Assembly (NCBI GenBank): GCA_036378995.1
Contig: DASUVJ010000037.1
Location: 1-5,769 of the forward strand
Direction: 5' to 3'
Origin: DASUVJ01 sp036378995
GTDB taxonomy: Bacteria > Patescibacteriota > Saccharimonadia > Saccharimonadales > Saccharimonadaceae
DNA length: 5,769 nucleotides
This document shows, piece after piece, positions 1-4,281 of the stretch. Both the position numbers and the translations under genes were made by a program. Below the pieces are notes generated by a model, which was given only the letters and a program-made list of their open reading frames with translations, did no database searches and was not told the DNA's origin. Every line of letters begins with the position of its first letter. Position 1 is the stretch's first letter.

Positions 1-2
1 TA

Positions 3-155
3 TGGACGAACGTGGTGCTTTGGGCGCTCGTTGTCTACTTTTTTATAGGAGTGGTAATGAACGCGATCTCGCGCAGCAAACCGGAACGAATGGTAATGAC
101 TCCAGTTTCAGTACTATTAGCCCTCAGTTTTCTCTACGTCGCGCTTAATTCTTAA
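3..155 (+). CDS. C-terminal end of an unrecognised membrane protein (5' partial)
   Basis: The third frame is open from the window edge to TAA at 153-155 and gives 50 residues. It begins WTNVVLWALVVYFFIGVVMN and continues with a charged stretch (SRSKPER), then a second hydrophobic segment (about PVSVLLALSFLYVAL) ending LNS. This reads as two membrane segments joined by a short basic loop, which is typical of a polytopic or small two-helix membrane protein. The other two plus frames are either interrupted early or give a polar sequence without character. The real start is left of the window, so total length and family are unknown. It runs in the same direction as the small gene that follows 25 nt later. 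I do not recognise a family. Confidence 0.6.
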   Translation, partial: WTNVVLWALVVYFFIGVVMNAISRSKPERMVMTPVSVLLALSFLYVALNS

Positions 156-159
156 TCAG

Positions 160-168
160 TGGTAATAT
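160..168 (+). promoter_or_regulatory. Extended -10 promoter for the small glycine-zipper gene
   Basis: TGG followed by TAATAT (163-168) is an extended -10 element (TGn-TANNNT). A start site about 7 nt downstream (near 175) would leave only about 6 nt before the ATG at 181. No Shine-Dalgarno sequence precedes that ATG, which fits a near-leaderless transcript. No -35 hexamer is recognisable. Confidence 0.4.
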
Positions 169-180
169 AAGAAAATCGAT

Positions 181-378
181 ATGGCAAATAAAAACGATAA
201 GAAAAAATCACAATCCGTTGCAGGCTGGTCTGCCGCTGGTTTTGTCATTGGTTTTGTAATTGGATCTACTGTTTTTGACAGTGTCGCAAGCGGCACGCTG
301 CTTGGTGTTGGTCTCGGCTTTGCTATGGGCGCTGGTAAAAATACTGCGGATAAAAAACAAAATAAAAAACTCCGCTAG
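181..378 (+). CDS. Small lysine-rich glycine-zipper membrane protein (65 aa)
   Basis: The protein has three parts. Residues 1-10 are polar and lysine-rich (NKNDKKKS). The core, about 13-52, holds two hydrophobic glycine-rich segments with G20, G24 and G28 in GxxxGxxxG spacing and a second cluster of G42, G44, G46, G50 and G52. The tail, 53-65, is again very basic (DKKQNKKLR). This suggests a membrane hairpin with both ends on the cytoplasmic side, packed through glycine zippers. Similar architecture occurs in YtxH-like and other glycine-zipper proteins, but no specific family is identifiable. There is no Shine-Dalgarno upstream; an extended -10 lies 12 nt before the ATG. The protein could be a structural membrane protein or a small membrane-active peptide, and the sequence does not decide between them. 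Confidence 0.65.
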   Translation: MANKNDKKKSQSVAGWSAAGFVIGFVIGSTVFDSVASGTLLGVGLGFAMGAGKNTADKKQNKKLR

Positions 379-406
379 GGAGCTGACAGCATAGGGGGAG
401 GATCCG

Positions 407-470
407 CCCTCCGAGGCTTCGCCGCTGGCATCATCGATGTGCCGGGTGAAGTTTCTTGATCCTCGGAGGG
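407..470. repeat. 10-bp perfect inverted repeat downstream of the high-GC gene
   Basis: CCCTCCGAGG (407-416) is the exact reverse complement of CCTCGGAGGG (461-470), with 44 nt between the arms. It lies just past the stop codon of the minus-strand gene and inside the GC-rich islet. A GGAGG/CCTCC mini-stem around the GGATCC palindrome (397-412) overlaps the left arm. There is no U-tract, so it is not a classical intrinsic terminator. It could be a high-GC-type terminator, an mRNA 3'-end structure, or an element terminus. Confidence 0.5.
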
Positions 471-492
471 GGAAGTACGGGCTGAACTACTG

Positions 493-879
493 CTACCGGT
501 CGCGCCGCTTCATGACGAAGTGGGCCAGCAGACCGCCGGCGACACCCGCAAGGGTGGCGGCGATGAGCTGCGGCGCGATGCTCTCGCGCCGCGTGGAGGT
601 CTGTTCGGGCGTCGACACCACCAGGATGGTGGCCTCGGGCTCGGACTCCGGCTCGTCGTCCACGTCCTCCTCGTTGGTGTCGAGAAGGACGAGCAGGATG
701 ATCGCGAAGCCGAAGAACGCGATGAGACCGAAGAAGACGATCAGCCATCGGGTGTATGCCCAGTTCACGTCGAGGCCCTCGGCCTGCGCGGAGCAGACGG
801 ACCATACGAAACCGAGGAACAGGACAGGGAAGACCGGCAGGAGAACGGCACCGATTGCCGTCCGCACGGGGTTGGACAC
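493..879 (-). CDS. High-GC predicted membrane protein with acidic linker (128 aa)
   Basis: The start is GTG at 879-877, chosen because GGAGGT lies 4 nt upstream and a near-consensus promoter lies beyond it; the stop is TAG at 495-493. There are three hydrophobic segments: about residues 9-30 (ending SVCSAQA, so it could also be a cleaved signal peptide with an AQA site), about 45-66 (rich in F, L and I), and about 101-122 (small-residue helix with GVAGG). Segments two and three are separated by a strongly acidic linker (67-83: D, E and P rich). The C-terminus is basic (KRRDR). About 115 of 129 codons end in G or C by hand count, unlike every neighbour. No family is recognised. The style resembles small membrane proteins of Actinobacteria. 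Expression seems real because the promoter and ribosome binding site are both strong. Confidence 0.65.
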   Translation of the reverse strand: MSNPVRTAIGAVLLPVFPVLFLGFVWSVCSAQAEGLDVNWAYTRWLIVFFGLIAFFGFAIILLVLLDTNEEDVDDEPESEPEATILVVSTPEQTSTRRESIAPQLIAATLAGVAGGLLAHFVMKRRDR

Positions 880-917
880 CTAGACCTCCAGGTAGTTGTT
901 CAAGAGCGTACTTTTAT

Positions 918-946
918 ATTATATCATTTTAATATAAATAAGTCAA
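918..946 (-). promoter_or_regulatory. Near-consensus sigma70-type promoter for the high-GC membrane gene
   Basis: On the minus strand TTGACT (946-941), a 17-nt spacer and TATAAT (923-918) form a textbook promoter. The -10 is also preceded by TGA, making it an extended -10. The predicted start is near 911, giving a leader of about 30 nt that contains GGAGGT before the GTG at 879. The promoter DNA is extremely AT-rich, in contrast to the GC-rich gene it drives. This is the best promoter in the window. Confidence 0.85.
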
Positions 947-971
947 TACTTCCACCTCTTGTCCTCAGCGG

Positions 972-1826
972 TTAGTTATAAGTGTCAACCAATCCTTCTT
1001 TTTTCATAGCGTCAATCATACGAGTAACTCCGATGCCGCCGCCTGAGCGCGGTATGAAGTTGAGGCTAAGGAACTCATTTAGTTCATTCTCCACACGGGT
1101 TTTGCCAAAGAGGTCGAAAAGCTTCTCGGCATATTTACCTTCGCTGATTGTGTAGAATTCGTTTCGCATTTCCTCGATACTATCGCTGCGCTCGGCGCTA
1201 CCGATTGTTTCGTTGCCGCAGATGATGACATCGATTTTATGCGCGTGCTCTTCGCCCTTTTTCTTCATGTTCCAGAAAGGTGAGGTATACACAGGAAAGT
1301 CACGGCAAAACACCACTGGGCCGAAATCTGTTTCCATACTGTTCTCGTGCTGATGGGTTAGTTCATCTGTGTCGTAATGGCTTTTTAGCTCGTCGTAAGT
1401 TTTGTAGGTGAAGCTAGATTCCTGTCCAAAACCAAGGTGAGTGAGGAGTTCTGTTTCGAATTTTTGCAGCTCATCTACGCCACCCTTTAGCTCGAATTCG
1501 AACATCGGGAAGATAAGTTTGTGGCGTCCTGGTACCGGATTTGGCTCGTTCCGATAACTCGTACTCACACAAAAAACGCCCGGAAGTTCCGGACGGGTGA
1601 GGAGTTCGTATTCTAGCCACATCTGGCCGGTCTGTGGCAGCGGCCATGTTTGTCCGGCGTAGTCGTAAGTAGCGACAGTATCCGGGTCTTCGCAGGCGGC
1701 CAAAATACTCAGGCGATCTTGAGTCGTTACTTCGACAAATCCTTTCTCCAGGCAAAAATTGCGCATTTTATTAATAACTTCGCTAAATGCCAAGCTGTCT
1801 TCGACCCCTCTATAGTTGTTGATCAT
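972..1826 (-). CDS. Free-standing class II aminoacyl-tRNA-synthetase-like catalytic domain (284 aa)
   Basis: This is a class II synthetase core related to the Asp/Asn/Lys subgroup. Motif 2 is visible at YRNEP (91-95), followed by GRHKLIFPMFEFE (100-112), corresponding to the fRxE...F.Q.E strand pair that binds ATP and the acceptor end. Motif 3 is GGGIGVTRMIDAM (262-274) with R269 as the ATP-binding arginine. GNETIGSAER (204-213) resembles the conserved stretch before motif 3 in AspRS/AsnRS. Full-length AspRS, AsnRS and LysRS carry an N-terminal OB-fold anticodon domain; this protein starts directly with the catalytic region, so it is probably not a conventional tRNA synthetase. Known stand-alone paralogues include AspRS-like asparagine synthetase (archaeal AsnA type) and EpmA, the EF-P lysyl ligase. 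Either kind of role, or an orphan ligase, is possible. The ATG at 1826 has a perfect AAAGGAGG 4-5 nt upstream. Confidence 0.8.
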   Translation of the reverse strand: MINNYRGVEDSLAFSEVINKMRNFCLEKGFVEVTTQDRLSILAACEDPDTVATYDYAGQTWPLPQTGQMWLEYELLTRPELPGVFCVSTSYRNEPNPVPGRHKLIFPMFEFELKGGVDELQKFETELLTHLGFGQESSFTYKTYDELKSHYDTDELTHQHENSMETDFGPVVFCRDFPVYTSPFWNMKKKGEEHAHKIDVIICGNETIGSAERSDSIEEMRNEFYTISEGKYAEKLFDLFGKTRVENELNEFLSLNFIPRSGGGIGVTRMIDAMKKEGLVDTYN

Positions 1827-1859
1827 AAATCCTCCTTTGATTGTTATTTTGATGCATAA

Positions 1860-1885
1860 AAAAACAACCCCGAAGGGTTGTTTTT
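1860..1885 (-). terminator. UUCG-capped intrinsic terminator in the leader of the synthetase-like gene
   Basis: AAAAACAACCC (1860-1870) pairs perfectly with GGGTTGTTTTT (1875-1885), an 11-bp stem. Read on the minus strand the loop is TTCG closed by C-G, an extra-stable tetraloop, and the stem runs into seven consecutive T. Read on the plus strand it also ends in T5, so it can act both ways. It lies 34 nt upstream of the start codon at 1826. No complete minus-strand gene lies between it and the upstream terminator at 2349-2373, so on that strand it acts in the leader of the synthetase-like gene. Confidence 0.8.
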
Positions 1886-1891
1886 GAGAAC

Positions 1892-1928
1892 AAGATTCCT
1901 CTTCGCCTTCTTAGGCTTTAGGATTCTT
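1892..1928 (-). promoter_or_regulatory. Candidate structured leader element upstream of the terminator hairpin
   Basis: Outer arms 1892-1900 and 1920-1928 pair at 8 of 9 positions (one central mismatch). An inner 4-bp stem GCCT/AGGC (1905-1908/1913-1916) closes a 4-nt loop, leaving a small asymmetric internal loop. It is separated by only 6 nt from the terminator hairpin at 1860-1885. This layout recalls an attenuator or riboswitch leader for the synthetase-like gene. I see no T-box or other known riboswitch consensus. The RNA has not been shown to be transcribed as one unit. Confidence 0.35.
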
Positions 1929-1984
1929 TTCCTTTGCATCTTAACCTAAGTTACCATAAGCCTCATGTGGGCGCAACGGTGATT

Positions 1985-1993
1985 TGTTACAAT
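1985..1993 (+). promoter_or_regulatory. Extended -10 promoter giving a leaderless DUF1801 mRNA
   Basis: TGT-TACAAT (-10 hexamer at 1988-1993) is an extended -10. The seventh base after it is A2000, the first base of the ATG that begins MTVIDEYL. The same nine bases, TGTTACAAT, occur in front of folD. No Shine-Dalgarno precedes the gene, so the transcript probably begins at the start codon. No convincing -35 is present. Confidence 0.65.
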
Positions 1994-1999
1994 ATGCTC

Positions 2000-2341
2000 A
2001 TGACAGTTATTGATGAATACCTACAAAATGTCGAACCAAAACAAAAAGCCGAGTTAGAAAAAATCCGCGCATTCGTACATGATCAAGTGCCGGAGGCTGA
2101 AGAGGTAATTAGCTATGGAATGCCTGCGTTTAAATATAAGGGCAGCTACCTCATTGGCTTCGCTGCCTTTAAGGATCATATGAGCGTGTTCCCGACACCG
2201 GAGCCAATTGAGACACTAAAGGATGACCTGCAAGATTTTCGAACATCAAAAGGTACGGTGCTATTTACGCTTGAACACCCGCTCTCGCTAGAAGCGGTGG
2301 GTAAATTGGTTGACGAGCGAATGAAGATCATCAATAAGTAG
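2000..2341 (+). CDS. DUF1801 / YdhG-like protein (113 aa)
   Basis: The sequence has the DUF1801 pattern: an N-terminal helix (IDEYLQNVEPKQKAELEKIRAF), the PEAEEVISYGMPAFKYKG core at about residues 34-51, then a beta strand block (YLIGFAAFKDHMSVFPTP) and the late conserved TSKGTVLFTLEHPLS before a C-terminal helix. Family members are small alpha/beta single-domain proteins; Bacillus subtilis YdhG/Fra has been described as a frataxin-like iron chaperone, but most members are uncharacterised. ATG 2000 is chosen over ATG 1994 and over an in-frame start at 1934 because the extended -10 at 1985-1993 predicts transcription starting at 2000, and because family homology begins at this Met. It is monocistronic and ends at a bidirectional terminator 8 nt downstream. 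Confidence 0.85.
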   Translation: MTVIDEYLQNVEPKQKAELEKIRAFVHDQVPEAEEVISYGMPAFKYKGSYLIGFAAFKDHMSVFPTPEPIETLKDDLQDFRTSKGTVLFTLEHPLSLEAVGKLVDERMKIINK

Positions 2342-2348
2342 TGATATA

Positions 2349-2373
2349 AAAACCACCCTGAGCGGGTGGTTTT
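2349..2373. terminator. Bidirectional intrinsic terminator between convergent genes
   Basis: AAAACCACCC (2349-2358) pairs with GGGTGGTTTT (2364-2373), a perfect 10-bp stem with a 5-nt loop (TGAGC). The A-run on one side and T-run on the other make it usable from both strands. It sits between the TAG of the DUF1801 gene (2341) and the stop of the DUF5684 gene (2383), serving both. Confidence 0.9.
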
Positions 2374-2382
2374 GCTTTAGAG

Positions 2383-2907
2383 CTAAGCGGTTGGTTTTTT
2401 AGGCGGAGTTTCTTTGTTTGTGTGCCCAGATTTAACTGTAGTAACTGGCATTGCTGAAGATTCAACGGCAATTACTGTCTTCCATTTCGACCCGTCAACG
2501 GCGAGCCAAATAAGCCATACGATCGGTAGGAAGATTGCCAGCAGTACGAAGACGCTCTCTTTGCCAAAGCCAAGGCTGATGTAGTACATAGCGATATACA
2601 TGAAGATAGCCCCGATGATCCCGACGAATGGAATAAGCATGACTATAGCCCAGTAGCCTTTTTGACCGCCGAGTTCAAGCATGATCCAGTTGTTGTAAAC
2701 CGGTACCCACGCCTTCCAACTCTCAATACCGGCTTTGCTGAAGATTTTGCCGAGCATGATCGAATTAAGCACGTATGCCGCAATGCTAAAGAGGATGACA
2801 AAGATCATGACAGTGACGCTAATGGCAAGCGCCGTCTCTGAATTGTAGCTGTCAGAATAATAAGAATTATATCCCGGTGCCTGACTGAAAAATGATAAAA
2901 GACGCAT
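2383..2907 (-). CDS. DUF5684-type multi-pass membrane protein (174 aa)
   Basis: The N-terminus contains a Tyr/Ser-rich stretch (GYNSYYSDSYNSE, about 12-24) before the first long hydrophobic helix (about 28-54). The DUF5684 signature follows: MLGKIFSKAGIESWKAWVPVYNNW (about 51-74), then LGGQKGYWAIVMLIPFVGIIGAI (about 79-101) and YISLGFGKESVFVLLAIFLPIVW with a terminal DGSKW. The family is typical of Actinobacteria and CPR bacteria, often encoded near or fused to signal-peptidase-like proteins; its function is unknown. The C-terminal tail (about 143-174) is polar, rich in T, K and P, and probably disordered. ATG 2907 has AGGAGG 7 nt upstream. This is one of the few genes here with both a leader and a Shine-Dalgarno. 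Confidence 0.8.
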   Translation of the reverse strand: MRLLSFFSQAPGYNSYYSDSYNSETALAISVTVMIFVILFSIAAYVLNSIMLGKIFSKAGIESWKAWVPVYNNWIMLELGGQKGYWAIVMLIPFVGIIGAIFMYIAMYYISLGFGKESVFVLLAIFLPIVWLIWLAVDGSKWKTVIAVESSAMPVTTVKSGHTNKETPPKKPTA

Positions 2908-2935
2908 AGGTTCCCTCCTAATAATGTTTGGTTTT

Positions 2936-2944
2936 ATTGTAGCA
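2936..2944 (-). promoter_or_regulatory. Extended -10 promoter of the DUF5684 gene
   Basis: On the minus strand TGC-TACAAT (hexamer 2941-2936) is an extended -10. It predicts a start near 2929 and a leader of about 22 nt carrying AGGAGG. It is back-to-back with the folD promoter 32 bp away. No clear -35 is visible. Confidence 0.6.
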
Positions 2945-2972
2945 CGATTTTAAGCTTACAGGGGTAAGTATC

Positions 2973-2981
2973 TGTTACAAT
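2973..2981 (+). promoter_or_regulatory. Extended -10 promoter giving a leaderless folD mRNA
   Basis: TGT-TACAAT (hexamer 2976-2981) lies 7 nt before the ATG at 2989, so transcription should begin at 2988 or 2989. The nine bases match those upstream of the DUF1801 gene exactly. No Shine-Dalgarno is present. Confidence 0.65.
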
Positions 2982-2988
2982 AGACGTA

Positions 2989-3816
2989 ATGGCAAAACTA
3001 CTAGACGGATCCGAATTAGTCGGCTATATCAAAGAGCGTCAAGCGCGGCAAGTACGCGCCCTTCGTCAGGCGCATCATGTGTTTCCAAAGCTTGCGATTG
3101 TCAAAAGCACGACCGCGTCAGATGTTATTGACGTGTATGTTCGAATGAAACAGCGCTACGGCGATGATATTTTAATCGAAACGGTCATCGAAACCCTGGA
3201 CGAGGCAGATATGCCAGCTGCGATCGCACGCCTCAATGCCGATGATTCTGTCCATGGAATTATTATTCAGTTGCCACTAGCCGATCCTTCAAAAACAGAT
3301 GAGATCGTTAATCTTGTCGCGCCGGAGAAAGACGTCGATGGCCTTAGTAAAACCACCGATTTTGATAGTGCGACAGCCGGTGCTATCAACTGGCTGCTTG
3401 CAGGATATGGAATCGATCTAGGCGGCAAAAAGATCGCGATTGTAGGTAATGGTCGCTTGGTCGGAGCACCGTTAGCCAAGATGTGGACGAACAGCGGATA
3501 CAGTGTGACCGTGCTCGATAACTCTTCTGAAGATATTGCCAGCGTTATTCGTGAAAGTGATGTCGTCGTAAGCGCGACGGGTGCGCCGCGTCTTATTACA
3601 GCCAGTATGATTAATGTCGGCGCCGTTGTTGTTGACGCGGGTACGGCGAGTGAGAATGGCGTTATTGTAGGTGATATTGAGCCGGCCATCCGTGAGCGGG
3701 ACGACGTAAAAGTAACCCCCGAAAAGGGCGGTGTCGGTCCTCTGACGATCGCAGCGCTGTTTGATCACGTCATAGAAGCGGCACTAAAAGTTGCCGCTGC
3801 TAAGAATACGAACTAA
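2989..3816 (+). CDS. folD: Bifunctional methylene-THF dehydrogenase / methenyl-THF cyclohydrolase FolD, divergent
   Basis: FolD interconverts 5,10-methylene-, methenyl- and 10-formyl-tetrahydrofolate in the cytosol with NADP. Catalytic-domain landmarks are YVRMK (50-54, with the conserved Tyr and catalytic Lys), IIIQLPL (91-97) and KDVDG (114-118). The Rossmann segment is KIAIVGNGRLVGAPLA (148-163), where the family norm is GRSxxVGxP. The C-terminal TPEKGGVGPLT (243-253) matches TPVPGGVGPMT. Length (275 aa) is slightly under the usual 280-300. Departures are a degenerate N-terminal GxxPAS region (STTASDV), loss of the PCTP motif (SATAGAI at 127-133), and GNGR for GRS. Such divergence is common in reduced genomes. 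The gene appears leaderless and stands alone. Its stop lies 6 nt from the stop of the convergent response regulator gene, with no terminator between them. Confidence 0.9.
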   Translation: MAKLLDGSELVGYIKERQARQVRALRQAHHVFPKLAIVKSTTASDVIDVYVRMKQRYGDDILIETVIETLDEADMPAAIARLNADDSVHGIIIQLPLADPSKTDEIVNLVAPEKDVDGLSKTTDFDSATAGAINWLLAGYGIDLGGKKIAIVGNGRLVGAPLAKMWTNSGYSVTVLDNSSEDIASVIRESDVVVSATGAPRLITASMINVGAVVVDAGTASENGVIVGDIEPAIRERDDVKVTPEKGGVGPLTIAALFDHVIEAALKVAAAKNTN

Positions 3817-3822
3817 TTACTG

Positions 3823-4194
3823 TTAAGCGATACCGAGTGCTTCTTTGGCGCGTGCAACGACCTGACGAGGAGTGAGGTCAGCTTTTACGATGTAACTGTG
3901 AATATTAAGCGCCTTTAATTCCTTTGGCGCTTCTTCTTCGCCGAGGTTTGTCAGGATAATAACTGGAATATCCTTGCCCCAGTCGTGAGAGCGGATTTCG
4001 GTAAGAGCTTCGGCACCATCCATATTAGGCATCTGCAGATCAAGAAGAATGATGTCGGGCAGGAAGCCTTCGACCATGTCTACACCGCGTTTGCCATTAT
4101 CGGCAATCTGCACTTCAAAGCCGTCCGCCTCGAACTTCATGCGGTACATTTGGTTGATTACTGGGTCGTCTTCGATGATTGCTATTTTGGTCAT
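3823..4194 (-). CDS. Single-domain (CheY-like) response regulator receiver
   Basis: A complete receiver domain of 123 residues with nothing appended. The acidic pocket is E8-D9-D10 in IAIIEDDP. The phosphoacceptor is D52 in LLDLQMPNMDG. The switch Thr is T82 in VIILTN and the invariant Lys is K104 in YIVKAD. All catalytic residues are present, so it should be phosphorylated by a histidine kinase. There is no DNA-binding or enzymatic output domain, so output must be through protein contact or phosphotransfer. A protein resembling a 7TM histidine-kinase sensor is encoded at 5463-5769, on the other side of two biosynthetic-type genes, and is a candidate partner. The ATG has no Shine-Dalgarno. 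A promoter 9 nt upstream predicts a 5' leader of only about 3 nt. Confidence 0.9.
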   Translation of the reverse strand: MTKIAIIEDDPVINQMYRMKFEADGFEVQIADNGKRGVDMVEGFLPDIILLDLQMPNMDGAEALTEIRSHDWGKDIPVIILTNLGEEEAPKELKALNIHSYIVKADLTPRQVVARAKEALGIA

Positions 4195-4203
4195 GTTAAT
4201 AAT

Positions 4204-4232
4204 ATGATACTGTATTAAGCCAACATGTCCAA
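4204..4232 (-). promoter_or_regulatory. Probable promoter of the response regulator gene
   Basis: On the minus strand TTGGAC (4232-4227), a 17-nt spacer and TATCAT (4209-4204) give a weak promoter with correct spacing. The predicted start is about 3 nt before the ATG at 4194. Its -35 lies inside the tandem CCAACATGT repeat. Confidence 0.45.
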
Positions 4233-4237
4233 CATGT
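4220..4237. repeat. Perfect tandem 9-bp repeat in the divergent promoter region, candidate operator
   Basis: CCAACATGT occurs twice head-to-tail (4220-4228 and 4229-4237). Each unit contains the palindrome ACATGT. The pair covers the -35 of the minus promoter and directly abuts the -10 of the plus promoter. That position suits a shared regulator of the response regulator gene and the SpeD-like operon. No DNA-binding protein is encoded in the window. Confidence 0.55.
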
Positions 4238-4245
4238 GGTAAAAT
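4237..4245 (+). promoter_or_regulatory. Extended -10 promoter of the SpeD-like/acyl-synthase-like operon
   Basis: TGG-TAAAAT (hexamer 4240-4245) is an extended -10, predicting a start near 4252 and a leader of about 30 nt containing GGAG 5 nt before the ATG at 4282. Unlike most plus-strand genes here, this one has a leader with a Shine-Dalgarno. No -35 match is seen. Confidence 0.55.
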
Positions 4246-4281
4246 TTAAGCGTTAGAACAAACAATCAAAATGGAGAAATT

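Larger units (their letters stand above)
379..895. other. GC-rich islet of foreign composition
   Basis: Composition changes abruptly just after the TAG at 376-378, where the sequence goes from A-rich (aaaaaacaaaataaaaaact) to C/G-rich. It switches back near 895-905, followed by a very AT-rich stretch at 911-946. The interior reads at well over 60% GC by eye. It contains one coherent gene (minus strand, 493-879). Of the three minus frames, only that one gives a protein with sensible hydrophobic patterning. No transposase, integrase, tRNA or target-site duplication is visible at either edge. The best explanation is transferred DNA, for example from a high-GC actinobacterium. Assembly chimerism cannot be excluded from sequence alone. 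Confidence 0.55.

Noticed and set aside
437..975. Long plus-strand open frames across the GC-rich islet
   Set aside because: They are frame shadows expected in high-GC DNA; their products are low-complexity and Arg/Gly/Asp-rich, without hydrophobic patterning or ribosome binding sites, whereas the minus-strand frame at 493-879 has a start signal, a promoter and clear membrane segments.
1844..1939. 31-codon minus-strand ORF as an ordinary annotated gene
   Set aside because: It runs through the terminator stem, lacks a good ribosome binding site and much of its sequence is fixed by the hairpins; kept only as part of the leader finding.
1934..1999. Upstream in-frame ATG start for the DUF1801 gene
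   Set aside because: The extra residues do not belong to the family, no Shine-Dalgarno precedes 1934, and the extended -10 at 1985-1993 would lie inside the coding region.
3267..3768. Minus-strand open frames inside folD
   Set aside because: They are antisense shadows of a clearly recognisable folD and have no start signals.
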